Of a DNA stretch of 64,000 bases, positions 8,445 through 17,085 are shown piece by piece; positions within the stretch are counted from its first letter, which is position 1; each line of letters opens with the position of its first letter. The position numbers and the translations under genes were made by a program. This DNA is from Alphaproteobacteria bacterium PA2 (lineage in GTDB: Bacteria; Pseudomonadota; Alphaproteobacteria; Caulobacterales; Caulobacteraceae): contig NKIZ01000001.1 in the NCBI GenBank assembly GCA_002256425.1, forward strand, positions 2,887,001 to 2,951,000, read 5' to 3'. The notes under the pieces were generated by a model. That model searched no databases, was not told the DNA's origin, and saw nothing but the letters and a program-made list of their open reading frames with translations.

Positions 8445-9019
8445 AGGCGCCGGGAGAAACCTCACGGGCGCACCTGACAGCGCAAATTCTAAGGGTGAAC
8501 CATGCGGGCGAGCATGGGGCCATCGCGATCTATCGCGCGCAGATTGCTCAGTTGGGGACCCGGAGCGCCGAACTCACCGGTTGGCTCAATGAGACGCTCA
8601 GCCATGAAATACGACACCGAGACGCATTCACAGCCGCAATGAAGGAACGATCGGTGACTCCTTGCGGCGCCTTGGCCATTTGGGGCATCGGCGGCGGCGC
8701 CCTAGGTCGAACAATGGCGCTTCTCGGCCCCTTTGGGGTGATGATCTGCACGGCGTCCGTAGAGCGCGTCGTGCATCGCCACCTGCAGGAGCAGGTAGCG
8801 TTCCTAGCCGTTTACGATGAAGGGTTGGCGGACTTAATCCGAGACATACAGAGGGAAGAGAACGATCACCTCGAATTTGCGGAAGCCCACCACAACCCAA
8901 ACAGTCTGGTAGCTAGGGCGCTTTCGTTGGCCGTGGCGGGCGCAACAGCGCTTCTTATTCTGGCTTCGACGCAGGGAAGTTCACTGGGACTGACGGCGCG
9001 CTTAAACTCACGCAAATGA
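8441..9019 (+). CDS. COQ7-like diiron demethoxyubiquinone hydroxylase family protein
   Basis: A 192-residue ferritin-like diiron protein. All expected carboxylate and His ligands are visible: E24 in RVNHAGEHGA, E56/H59 in SHEIRH, E108 in TASVER, and E140/H143 in REENDH. COQ7 proteins hydroxylate demethoxyubiquinone in ubiquinone synthesis at the inner membrane, and the interfacial hydrophobic stretches here fit that. The start is a GTG at 8441 overlapping the csaA stop. Codon use is clearly less GC-biased at third positions than in neighbours, which suggests transfer. It could be the main ubiquinone hydroxylase or an acquired paralogue. Confidence 0.85.
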   Translation: MKAPGETSRAHLTAQILRVNHAGEHGAIAIYRAQIAQLGTRSAELTGWLNETLSHEIRHRDAFTAAMKERSVTPCGALAIWGIGGGALGRTMALLGPFGVMICTASVERVVHRHLQEQVAFLAVYDEGLADLIRDIQREENDHLEFAEAHHNPNSLVARALSLAVAGATALLILASTQGSSLGLTARLNSRK

Positions 9020-9032
9020 CCAGGTTGGCGTC

Positions 9033-9584
9033 CTAACCAACCACCACTTCAAAGCGTGCGGCTGTCGGTTCGAGGGGCAGGTCCAACCCGTTGGCGAGGT
9101 AGGCGACCGTTCGGTAAAATCCGCACAGCATGATGATCTCTAAAACCTGCGCCTCGTCATACCAGGCGCGCAGAGCGGCAAACTCAGCGTCCGAAAGTCG
9201 GGCGTTGGCGTGCAAGGCGTTGGCGGTGGCGATCAGCGCCCCTTCCGCTTCGCTCCAGGTTTCGCAAGCTCCATCCGATGTGCACGTGGCTGCAATCTCA
9301 TTGGGCGTCAGGCCTGCAGCCTTCGCGAAGGCGGCGATGTGGACGCCCCATTCGTATTCGCATCCTGCCAAGGCACAGGTCCGGTCGATAAGGATTTCCC
9401 GCTCGCGCAAGCTTATGAGCCGGCCATCCAGCAGTGACCCCTCTCGGAATTTTCGCCATGCCCGCGCGCTCCTGCCCACCGTCCGGAACAACACCAGCGG
9501 CGGGACGCCTTTTGACATGATCTGATCGAAGTTCGCCTGAAGCTCAGGGCTATAGGGCGGTTCGAGCGGCGCCAGCCTTGGCAT
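9033..9584 (-). CDS. Carboxymuconolactone decarboxylase family protein (AhpD-like fold)
   Basis: A 183-residue all-helical protein with the family core LREREILIDRTCALAGCEYEWGVH. There is no AhpD-type CxxC; only the single Cys-His pair around CEYEWGVH remains, as in many family members acting as lyases or of unknown function. The divergent HxlR gene and a half-site array between them suggest local regulation. Codon use is atypical, as in the neighbouring genes. Confidence 0.85.
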   Translation of the reverse strand: MPRLAPLEPPYSPELQANFDQIMSKGVPPLVLFRTVGRSARAWRKFREGSLLDGRLISLREREILIDRTCALAGCEYEWGVHIAAFAKAAGLTPNEIAATCTSDGACETWSEAEGALIATANALHANARLSDAEFAALRAWYDEAQVLEIIMLCGFYRTVAYLANGLDLPLEPTAARFEVVVG

Positions 9585-9610
9585 GGGTCCAATCCATTGC
9601 TATGAATTCA

Positions 9611-9640
9611 GTAGCGTACTGATGCTACTATTTTCGTAGC
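9611..9640. promoter_or_regulatory. Three GTAGC half-sites in the divergent CMD/HxlR promoter
   Basis: GTAGC (9611), GCTAC (9624) and GTAGC (9636) alternate in orientation, and the last two extend to TGCTAC-N7-GTAGCA. They lie in the 75-bp AT-rich gap between the divergent genes. This pattern fits an HxlR dimer operator with autoregulation; that reading is inferred. Confidence 0.6.
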
Positions 9641-9659
9641 AAATCAAGGATTATTTAGC

Positions 9660-9974
9660 GTGGTTCCAGGAACTAAGGTCCGCGGCTCCCAATCTGGTCG
9701 ACCGATCATGGCCTTGTTGGATCTGCTGGGCAGACGCTGGTCGCTTCGGGTGATCTGGGAATTGAGAGACGGAGCGCTGACCTCCCGCGAGCTGAGGGCC
9801 GCGTGCGATGACGTATCTCCGACTGTGCTGCAGACCCGTATCAATGAATTGCGGGAAGCCGGACTGGTCGACCATCAGCCTGGCGAAGGCTATAGCCTCA
9901 CCGCCTTGGGAGCAGAGTTTATGCAAGCCTTCGCGCCGCTGAATGCTTTCGCGCAACAGTGGGCGAAGCGTTAG
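9660..9974 (+). CDS. HxlR family winged-helix transcriptional regulator
   Basis: A 104-residue HxlR/MarR-like repressor or activator. The family signature is clear: LDLLGRRWSLRVIWELRDG, LTSRELRAACDDVSPTVLQT (recognition helix), RINELREAGLV and the wing YSLTALG. These proteins often sense aldehydes, quinones or oxidants and control the divergent neighbour, here the carboxymuconolactone-decarboxylase-like gene. The start is a GTG at 9660. It sits at the end of the atypical-composition patch. Confidence 0.9.
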   Translation: MVPGTKVRGSQSGRPIMALLDLLGRRWSLRVIWELRDGALTSRELRAACDDVSPTVLQTRINELREAGLVDHQPGEGYSLTALGAEFMQAFAPLNAFAQQWAKR

Positions 9975-10093
9975 GCCAACAAGTCAAATTGCGCCAGGCA
10001 TGCAGGCGTCGCTAGAGATGGCTGAACTTAGTCACCTCGCTTCTGAGAAACTTCCCAGATCATCGGCCGACGCCGCTAGCCCCACACCTTTGA

Positions 10094-10131
10094 TCGCAGG
10101 GGCGGAATAGGGTGCGACGGGGCCCCTGCGA
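10094..10131. repeat. 10-bp inverted repeat between the HxlR and lipocalin genes
   Basis: TCGCAGGGGC at 10094-10103 pairs perfectly with 10122-10131 across an 18-base loop. There is no following T-run, so it may be a weak terminator for the HxlR gene, a leader hairpin of the lipocalin mRNA or a protein site. Confidence 0.45.
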
Positions 10132-10192
10132 CTCTCAGTGTCCCCTGACATGGCGCAAGGAACCAAGGTCGGCTTCCTGCCGTTGTATCCAC

Positions 10193-10747
10193 ATGAACAC
10201 TCCTCGCGCGTCCGCCTCCCTGACCCTGATCGCCCTCGCCGCCGTGGGACTCGCCGCCTGCTCGTCCCTGACCGCCGGGCCGGTGGGCAACAGGTCGGTG
10301 CCGGCCCCCGCAAAGGCCGTCGACCTGACCCGTTATGTCGGGCTCTGGTACGAACTGGCGCGCTATGAGAACCGGTTCGAACGCAATTGCGAAGCGGCGA
10401 CAGCCGCCTACCGCGCCCTGCCGGACGGTGCGATCGAAGTCCTGAACAGCTGCCACAAGGGAGCGGTCGGCGGGCCTCTGCAGGTCGCAAAAGGGCGGGC
10501 CAGCGTGGTCGCCGGAACCCAATCGGCGAAGCTGAAGGTCTCGTTCTTCGGGCCCTTCGCCGGAGACTACTGGGTGCTTGACCATGCCGACGATTACAGC
10601 TGGTCGATCGTCGGGGAACCGTCCGGTCGCTACCTGTGGATTCTGACCCGTCAGGCGAACCCGGACACCGCCACCCGTGAAGCCTTGCAGGCCCGGGTCC
10701 AGGCCCTTGGCTATGACACGACACTCATTCGCCAGACCGCCCATTAG
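10193..10747 (+). CDS. blc: Outer-membrane lipoprotein lipocalin (Blc-like)
   Basis: A 184-residue bacterial lipocalin. It begins with a lipoprotein signal peptide ending in the lipobox GLAAC (Cys near residue 20), so it is lipid-anchored. The lipocalin motif YVGLWYELARYENRFERNC follows. Strand signatures YWVLDHADDYSWSIVGEPSG and LWILTRQ complete the barrel. Blc proteins bind lysophospholipids or fatty acids and help in envelope maintenance. The ATG at 10193 was chosen because it begins the signal peptide; there is no strong ribosome-binding site. Confidence 0.92.
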   Translation: MNTPRASASLTLIALAAVGLAACSSLTAGPVGNRSVPAPAKAVDLTRYVGLWYELARYENRFERNCEAATAAYRALPDGAIEVLNSCHKGAVGGPLQVAKGRASVVAGTQSAKLKVSFFGPFAGDYWVLDHADDYSWSIVGEPSGRYLWILTRQANPDTATREALQARVQALGYDTTLIRQTAH

Positions 10748-10769
10748 GCGGAAGGCGGGCTGAGCGCCC

Positions 10770-10792
10770 TGGTTTCCCGGTCCAGGAAACCA
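10770..10792. repeat. 8-bp inverted repeat downstream of the lipocalin gene
   Basis: TGGTTTCC and its complement flank a 7-base loop, 22 bases after the lipocalin stop. No T-run follows, so it is either a weak terminator-like hairpin or an operator for the next gene. Confidence 0.4.
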
Positions 10793-10925
10793 CCGTCTCG
10801 CCCAACATGTCCGCCCGGAAATAACCGTGACTTAAAACCGTCCCCATATAGGGCCAGACAAGACTGACTCTTCGCGCCGCCGGTTCCTCCCCGGCCTCCG
10901 GGTGGCGCGCTCATGGGATTTGAGA

Positions 10926-13451
10926 ATGATTTCGACACGGCAGCGCGCCCTGTGCGGCGCGGCGATAACCCTTTGTGGCCTGTGGGCGCCTGCAGCCCTG
11001 GCCCAGTCCATGCCCAGGCCTGCCGCGACAGACAACGATCCGGCGGAGGTTTCCGAACTGGTGGTTACTGGCGCCCGGGCCCTTCCGGGCGCCGTGGTGG
11101 GCGACGTGAAGGCCGAGGTGCAGATCTCGCCAGCCGAAATCCGCGCCATGGGGGTGACCTCGGCCGCCAGCCTGCTGGCTGAGCTGGCGCCCCAGCTTCG
11201 CAGCAGCGGCGGACGTCGCGGCGGCATGCCCGTCGTGCTGGTGGGTGGTCGCCGGGTGTCGGGCTTCAACGAGATCCGCGACCTGCCGGCCGAAGCCATC
11301 CTCAGGGTCGATATCCTGCCGTCAGAAGCGGCTCTGAAATTCGGCTATCCCGCCGACCAGAGGGTGATCAACTTCGTCCTGCGGCCCCGCTTCCGGGCCA
11401 AGATCCTCGAGGTCCAGGGGGGTGGCGCCACAACGGGCGGCGCCGCCAACGGGTCGGCCGATCTGGGCTATCTGAAGATCATGGGCGAGAACCGCCTGAA
11501 CCTGAACCTCAAGGCCTCGGCCAGTTCCGGCCTCACCGAGGACGAGCGCGACGTGGTTTCGGCCACCCCGGTCACCACCATCGGACTTTCCGGTCTTGAG
11601 GCCCTCCAGCGCAACCGCAGCCTCACGCCCCAGACCCGCTCGGCCAGCCTCAACGCCGTCTACAGCCGCGCCAGTCTCGGCGGCCTGGCCACCACATTCA
11701 ACGGAACCCTCGAGACCAGCAGCCGGGAGTCCCGCCTGGGCCTGCCACTGGTCAGCCTGTCGGTCCCGGCCTTCAGTCCGTTCAACAGCGCCACGAGCCC
11801 CCTGCCCGTCCTGCGCTATGTGGAAAACAACGGCCCATTGATCCAGTCCAACCAGGGCTGGAGCGGCCACCTGGGCGGGGTGGTGAACAAGGATCAGGGC
11901 AAGTGGCGACTGTCAGCGACGGCAGCCCTGGACCATGCCGAGAGCCGCACGGAAAGCGACGCCGGCCTAGACCCAACGGCCATCCAGGCGGCCCTGAACA
12001 GTCTGAGCGCGACGGTGGATCCCAAGGGCGCCCTGATCGGTGGCCTGCTCATCAACCGGGCCGACAATACCGCCCGTTCGCAGACCGACACCGCCAATGT
12101 CCAGATCCAGGCGTCAGGCCCCCTCTTCCATGTGCCGGCCGGCGACGTGCGGGTGAGCGTCAATCTGGGAGACACCGAAACCCGGCTGAGCACCCTCTCG
12201 GTCCGGTCCGGAACCCGCCTCAGCAACGACTTCAGCCGCAGCGCCCAGCTGGTCCAGGGCAATATCGACATCCCCATAGCCAGCACTGGCGGCGGCATTC
12301 AGGGCATTGGCGCCCTGTCCCTCAACCTCAATGGCAATGTGACGCCGATCAGCGGCTTCGGAAGCCTGACCTCCATCGGCTATGGCGCCAACTGGAACCC
12401 CATGACCGGGGTCAATCTGATCGTCTCGCAGAACCAGGACCATGGCGCCCCCAGCCTGCAGCAGATCGGCGATCCCCTGGTGGCGACGCCCGGGGTCCGG
12501 GTCTTTGACTACGCCACGGGCAGGACCGTCGACATCACCCGGCTGGATGGCGGCAATGCGGCCTTGAAGGCCGATGACCGCAAGACCCTGAAGGTCGGTC
12601 TGACCTATCGGCCCCTGGCCGAGAAGGACCTGACCCTGTCGGCCAATTATGCGGCCTCGAGGAACTTCGACATCACCGGCTCCCTGCCCGCCGCCACGGC
12701 CCAGGTGGAGGCCGCCTTCCCTGGCCGGTTCGTGCGCAATGCCGCAGGGGATCTGATCTCCATCGACAACCGGCCGGTGAACTTCGCCCAGGAGGATCGG
12801 CGTGAGGTGAAGCTGGGCCTGAACTATTCCATGCCCGTGGGTCCGCAGCCTGCGCCCGGCGCCTTCCCGCGGCCGCCTGGAGGCGCTCCCGGCGCAGGGG
12901 GCGCCCGTCCTGCCGGCGGACCGCCCGGCGGCTTCCGGCCCGGTGGCGGCTTTGGCGGCCCTCCCATGGGCGGACGCATGCAGTTCGCCATCTATGACAC
13001 CATCGTCCTGCAGGACCGGATCCTGACCCGGGTGGGCGGACCGGTGCTGGACCAGCTGAACGGCGCGGCCTCCGGCAATTCCGGCGGTCAGGCCCGGCAC
13101 CTGGTTGAGGTTCAGGCCGGCCTTTTCAAGAACGGCATGGGCGCCCGCCTCAACGCCGACTGGACCAGCGCCACCACGGTCAAGGGGACCACCCCGGCCG
13201 GAGACCTGCGCTTCTCGGACCTGGCAAAAGTGAACCTCAACCTGTTCGCCGACCTCGGCCAGCAGCCCAAGCTGGTCAAGGCCCATCCCTGGCTGAGGGC
13301 CAGCCGGGTCTCCCTGTCGGTCAGCAACCTGTTCGACGCCCATCAGGAGGTCCGCGACGCTTCGGGCGCAACCCCGGTCGGCTACCAGGCCGCCTATCTG
13401 GACCCCACTGGCCGCACCTTCCGGGTAAGCCTGCGCAAGGTGTTCTTCTAG
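10926..13451 (+). CDS. TonB-dependent receptor-like outer membrane protein with Gly/Pro-rich insert
   Basis: An 841-residue outer-membrane protein. The signal peptide ends AALAQS, followed by a TonB-box-like segment EVSELVVTGARA. A plug-like domain includes VVLVGGRRVSGFNEIRDLP, AILRVDILPSEAALKFGYP and QRVINFVLRPRF. The barrel ends in FRVSLRKVFF with a terminal Phe. Residues about 641-688 are an unusual Gly/Pro/Arg-rich stretch (for example RPPGGAPGAGG, GGFRPGGGFGG) placed between barrel strands. The start at 10926 puts the signal peptide first. The substrate is unknown; no transporter or regulator gene adjoins. Confidence 0.85.
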   Translation: MISTRQRALCGAAITLCGLWAPAALAQSMPRPAATDNDPAEVSELVVTGARALPGAVVGDVKAEVQISPAEIRAMGVTSAASLLAELAPQLRSSGGRRGGMPVVLVGGRRVSGFNEIRDLPAEAILRVDILPSEAALKFGYPADQRVINFVLRPRFRAKILEVQGGGATTGGAANGSADLGYLKIMGENRLNLNLKASASSGLTEDERDVVSATPVTTIGLSGLEALQRNRSLTPQTRSASLNAVYSRASLGGLATTFNGTLETSSRESRLGLPLVSLSVPAFSPFNSATSPLPVLRYVENNGPLIQSNQGWSGHLGGVVNKDQGKWRLSATAALDHAESRTESDAGLDPTAIQAALNSLSATVDPKGALIGGLLINRADNTARSQTDTANVQIQASGPLFHVPAGDVRVSVNLGDTETRLSTLSVRSGTRLSNDFSRSAQLVQGNIDIPIASTGGGIQGIGALSLNLNGNVTPISGFGSLTSIGYGANWNPMTGVNLIVSQNQDHGAPSLQQIGDPLVATPGVRVFDYATGRTVDITRLDGGNAALKADDRKTLKVGLTYRPLAEKDLTLSANYAASRNFDITGSLPAATAQVEAAFPGRFVRNAAGDLISIDNRPVNFAQEDRREVKLGLNYSMPVGPQPAPGAFPRPPGGAPGAGGARPAGGPPGGFRPGGGFGGPPMGGRMQFAIYDTIVLQDRILTRVGGPVLDQLNGAASGNSGGQARHLVEVQAGLFKNGMGARLNADWTSATTVKGTTPAGDLRFSDLAKVNLNLFADLGQQPKLVKAHPWLRASRVSLSVSNLFDAHQEVRDASGATPVGYQAAYLDPTGRTFRVSLRKVFF

Positions 13452-13602
13452 GGAGGGGGATCGCCCGGCGCCGCTGCAGGGATATTTGCAGTCTGCGGGA
13501 ACCATCGGGTCGCTGCGTCGTTCACACCTGTAAGTCGGAAACAGTTCAACCGACATTCAGGGGGCCCCACGCCATGCACTTCGCAACAGACCCGGCGGCC
13601 TG

Positions 13603-13965
13603 ATGGCCATGATACTCATTGTCGAGGACGAGGTCTTCATCCGGCAATACGCAGAATGGACCATCCGGGACCTGGGCCATGACATACTGTGCGCTGGCGA
13701 TGTGGACGAGGCGCTGGGCCATCTCTCGGCCTCCGGTCACATAGACACGCTCTTTGTGGACATTCGCCTGCGCACCCGGAAGGACGGCGGCTACGAAGTC
13801 GCTGATCACGCGGTCAGGTATCGCCCCATGCTGAAGGTGCTCTACACATCCGGCAGCCCTCTGACGGCGGAAATGAGCAGCAGGTTCGTCGTTGGCGGCC
13901 TTTTCCTGCGGAAGCCCTACACTGCGCCCCAACTGGAAGACGCCTTCGGGGCGGCCTTGAACTAA
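13603..13965 (+). CDS. Stand-alone response regulator receiver protein
   Basis: A 120-residue CheY-like receiver with no output domain: ILIVEDEVFIRQYAEW with the acidic pair, phospho-acceptor Asp in TLFVDIRL near residue 47, the TSG switch Thr region (VLYTSGSP) and the KP signature FLRKPYT. It lies just upstream of a hybrid kinase gene, so it may take phosphate from that kinase's Hpt domain. A nine-codon frame (13574-13603) overlaps its ATG and could couple translation. Confidence 0.9.
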   Translation: MAMILIVEDEVFIRQYAEWTIRDLGHDILCAGDVDEALGHLSASGHIDTLFVDIRLRTRKDGGYEVADHAVRYRPMLKVLYTSGSPLTAEMSSRFVVGGLFLRKPYTAPQLEDAFGAALN

Positions 13966-14020
13966 CCCCTCTTGCGACACTCCCCCATTTTGCTCGCGCT
14001 GACCGGAATCAGGAAATCCA

Positions 14021-16414
14021 ATCACTGGCACAACTAAGAACCGCAGGGGCGGAAGCCCCCTGCCAGGTAGAACAGCCGATACCAGGGGCGATGAAGCCCC
14101 GCTCCAGGCCGGCGCCCTTCAGAACGCGATCTTCAACAGCGCCAACTTCTCGAGCATAGCCACCGACGCCAAGGGGGTGATCCAGATCTTCAATGTCGGC
14201 GCCGAGCGCATGCTGGGCTATGCCGCCAACGAGGTGATGAACAAGATCACCCCGGCGGACATTTCCGATCCGCAGGAGCTGATCGCCCGCGCTGCGGCCC
14301 TGAGCGTCGAGCTGGGCACGCCGATTACCCCCGGATTCGAGGCCCTGGTGTTCAAGGCCTCCCGCGGCATCGAGGACATTTATGAGCTGACCTATATCCG
14401 CAAGGACGGTACGCGGTTCCCGGCCGTCGTGAATGTCACCGCCCTGCGGGATGCCCAGGACGCCATCATTGGCTATCTGCTGATCGGCACCGACAACACC
14501 GCCCGCAAGCAGGTGGAGGAAGAGCAGAAGAAGTCCGATCAGCGCCTGCGCGACCAGCAATTCTATACCCGGTCCCTGATCGAATCGAACATTGACGCCC
14601 TGATCACCACCGACCCGGCCGGCATCATCACCGACGTCAACAAGCAGATGGAAGCCCTCACCGGCTGCACCCGCGATGAACTGATCGGCGCCCCCTTCAA
14701 GGACTACTTCACTGATCCGGTTCGGGCCGAGGCCGGGATCAAGCGGGTGCTGCTGGAAAAGTCGATCACCGACTATGAGCTCACCGCCCGGGCCCGCGAC
14801 GGCAAGCAGACCGTCGTCTCCTACAACGCCACCACCTTCTATGACCGCAACCGCAAGCTGGAAGGCGTCTTCGCCGCGGCGCGGGACGTGACCGAGCGCA
14901 AACGGGTCGAGGTGGAGCTTCAGCTGGCCAAGGCCGCCGCCGAGAGCGCCAGCCGGACCAAGTCGGACTTCCTGGCCAGTATGAGCCATGAAATCCGCAC
15001 GCCGATGAACGCCATCATGGGCATTGCCGACCTGCTGGCCAAGACCGCCCTCACCCCCGAACAGGACAAGTTCGTCCAGATCTTCCGCCGGTCGGGCGAC
15101 AATCTGCTGAACCTGATCAACGACATTCTCGACCTGTCCAAGGTCGAGGCCTCCCAGCTGGACCTGGAACGCACGGGGTTTTCCCTCAGCGATCACCTGG
15201 AAAAGGTGATGGAAATCGTGGCCCTGAAGGCCCAGGAAAAATCCCTGGCCCTGGTCTGCGAGATCGCCCCGGGCGTCAGCAATGACCTGGTCGGCGACCC
15301 AACGCGCCTTCGCCAGGTCCTGCTCAACCTTCTCGGAAACGCCGTGAAGTTCACGGAGGCAGGCAGTGTCTCCCTGAGGGTCGAGCCCGCCGGGGACGGC
15401 GCCATACCGACCGCCCTGCGCTTTACCGTGGCGGACACCGGGATCGGCATTTCCGAAGACAAGCTGGATCAGGTGTTCGAGCGCTTCACCCAGGCCGACT
15501 CTTCCACCACCCGACGGTTCGGAGGCTCGGGTCTGGGCCTGACCATATCGCGACGGCTGGTGGAGCTGATGGGCGGCCGCATCTGGGTCGAGAGCGAAGT
15601 CGACCAGGGCAGCCTGTTCGCCTTCGCTGTGCCCTTCGAGATCTCGACCATCGCCAAGGGCCCGGTCGCCGCCGCGATCGACGCCCGTCGGGACGCACCG
15701 CTTCCCGCCCTGCGCATACTGATGGCGGAGGACTCCCCGGACAACTGCACCATCGCCCTGGCCTATCTGGAAGACACCCCCTACCTGGTCGATGTGGCCG
15801 AGACCGGATTGCTGGCCTGCGAGATGTTCAGGAACGGCCGCTATGACCTGGTCCTGATGGATCGCCAGATGCCGGTCATGGACGGCCTGACAGCCACCCG
15901 GACCATCCGCGCCTGGGAGCAGGCCAATGGCCGCCTGCCCACACCGATCATCGCCCTGACAGCCTCCGCCCTGAAGGGAGACCGGGAAACCTGCCTAGCC
16001 GCCGGATGTACGGCCTATCTGACCAAGCCCATCAAGCAGGACGTGCTCCTTCAGGCGATCAGGGACTATTCCGTCGTCGGGCCGTCGGCCATCGCCGGCG
16101 CCGCTGTCGGAGGAAACAGTGGATCAATGGCCGCCCTGAGGCTGGCGGGCTTGATACCGGCCTATCTCGACAGCTGTCGGCAGAATGTCATCCAGATGCA
16201 TGCCGCCCTGGACATGTCCGATTTCGCCCTGGTGACGACTTTGGGTCACAACATGCGGGGCTCGGGCGGCGGCTTCGGCTTCCAGACCATCACAGACATA
16301 GGCGCAGAGATCGAAGAGGCGGGAGAAGGCGCCGATGCGGACAAGGCGCGCAGTCTGATCCTGGATCTGTCGAGCTATCTGGACCGCGCCGGAATGGACG
16401 TTCGGCCCCATTGA
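14021..16414 (+). CDS. Hybrid sensor histidine kinase: PAS-PAS-HisKA-HATPase-REC-Hpt
   Basis: Two PAS domains (first around IATDAKGVIQIFNVGAERML, second around LITTDPAGIITDVNKQ) are followed by the HisKA motif MSHEIRTPMNAIMG (His near residue 323), HATPase N, G1 and G2 boxes (NLLGNAVKFTEAG, DTGIGIS, GSGLGL), a receiver (phospho-acceptor in VLMDRQMPVMDG near 612) and an Hpt-like end (GHNMRGSGGGFGF, His near 742). No membrane segment, so it is a cytoplasmic phosphorelay protein. PAS coding clearly extends upstream of the first conventional start, a GTG at 14177. Back to the in-frame stop at 14000 there is no ATG, GTG or TTG. An ATC at 14021 with AGGA upstream, or a CTG at 14060, are candidate starts. 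Confidence 0.88.
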   Translation: MTGTTKNRRGGSPLPGRTADTRGDEAPLQAGALQNAIFNSANFSSIATDAKGVIQIFNVGAERMLGYAANEVMNKITPADISDPQELIARAAALSVELGTPITPGFEALVFKASRGIEDIYELTYIRKDGTRFPAVVNVTALRDAQDAIIGYLLIGTDNTARKQVEEEQKKSDQRLRDQQFYTRSLIESNIDALITTDPAGIITDVNKQMEALTGCTRDELIGAPFKDYFTDPVRAEAGIKRVLLEKSITDYELTARARDGKQTVVSYNATTFYDRNRKLEGVFAAARDVTERKRVEVELQLAKAAAESASRTKSDFLASMSHEIRTPMNAIMGIADLLAKTALTPEQDKFVQIFRRSGDNLLNLINDILDLSKVEASQLDLERTGFSLSDHLEKVMEIVALKAQEKSLALVCEIAPGVSNDLVGDPTRLRQVLLNLLGNAVKFTEAGSVSLRVEPAGDGAIPTALRFTVADTGIGISEDKLDQVFERFTQADSSTTRRFGGSGLGLTISRRLVELMGGRIWVESEVDQGSLFAFAVPFEISTIAKGPVAAAIDARRDAPLPALRILMAEDSPDNCTIALAYLEDTPYLVDVAETGLLACEMFRNGRYDLVLMDRQMPVMDGLTATRTIRAWEQANGRLPTPIIALTASALKGDRETCLAAGCTAYLTKPIKQDVLLQAIRDYSVVGPSAIAGAAVGGNSGSMAALRLAGLIPAYLDSCRQNVIQMHAALDMSDFALVTTLGHNMRGSGGGFGFQTITDIGAEIEEAGEGADADKARSLILDLSSYLDRAGMDVRPH

Positions 16415-16445
16415 AAGTCAGACCGCCTAGCCCACACCAACCACG

Positions 16446-16568
16446 GTCACCCCGGCGGAGGCCGGGGTCCAGTTCATAGGTCTCGGCTTGTGTTCAGGAC
16501 CCGGAATCCGGTCTCCCCGGCAGCCGCGGTTGATGAAACTGGATACCGGCCTTCGCCGGTATGACCGG
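16446..16568. repeat. REP-like palindromic element pair, locus A
   Basis: Two inverted copies of one unit lie at 16446-16477 (plus) and about 16533-16568 (minus). Each has a palindromic core of the form CCGGCGGAGGCCGG or CCGGCGAAGGCCGG, preceded by GTCAY and followed by TCCAGTT. The same unit pair occurs near 53 kb. The arrangement resembles a BIME, in the non-coding gap between two genes. Confidence 0.75.
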
Positions 16569-16662
16569 TGTGGGACATTCCTCCCGGCGTACAAATGACC
16601 GCCGAGGTAATTGCGCTGGCCTTGAAAGCCCTGTGCACTGGGCGCCTGCAAAGGAGCGCTCC

Positions 16663-17085
16663 ATGTCTCACAGCTTCCACAAGCTCTGGCTCAAGGTCAC
16701 AGCCGTTGTCGTCGGATCCTTTGGCCCCGTCTTCTTCCTGGGAACCATGGCCGGGACCCTGGAGCCGGCCCGCTGGTCCCTGGACCTGCTCAGCTGGCCC
16801 CTGGATGGCGCGACGACCTATGCCTCGCCAGACACCCGGTTCCTGTCGGCCCTCACAGGGGGCTTCCTGCTGGGCTGGGGGGTTATGATCTGGTGTCTGT
16901 CCACCTGGGTCTACGACCTGGCGCCCGAGCCAGTACGCAGGACCGTGCTGACCGGCGTCCTGGCCTGGTTCTTCCTGGACAGCGCCGGATCAATCGCCTC
17001 AAGCAATCCCTCCAACGCCGCCTTCAATGTGATCGTCTTGCTGCTGGCCGTCGGGCCCCTCTGGCGTCCCGCAAAGGACGCCTAG
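16663..17085 (+). CDS. Uncharacterised small integral membrane protein
   Basis: A 140-residue protein with four predicted hydrophobic helices: LKVTAVVVGSFGPVFFLGTM, LTGGFLLGWGVMIWCLSTWV, VLTGVLAWFFLDSAGSIA and NVIVLLLAVGPLW. AAGGAG precedes the ATG at 16663 with good spacing, so the start is secure and the longer frame to 16561 is not used. I do not recognise the family. It is convergent with proS, and the two stop codons share one CTAG. Confidence 0.85.
   Translation: MSHSFHKLWLKVTAVVVGSFGPVFFLGTMAGTLEPARWSLDLLSWPLDGATTYASPDTRFLSALTGGFLLGWGVMIWCLSTWVYDLAPEPVRRTVLTGVLAWFFLDSAGSIASSNPSNAAFNVIVLLLAVGPLWRPAKDA

Noticed and set aside
12114-13556. 480-codon minus-strand frame
   Set aside because: Antisense of the receptor-like gene with its barrel; translation shows no family features.
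13574-13603. Nine-codon frame overlapping the receiver start
   Set aside because: Too short to support as a gene; it could couple translation, so it is only mentioned under the receiver.
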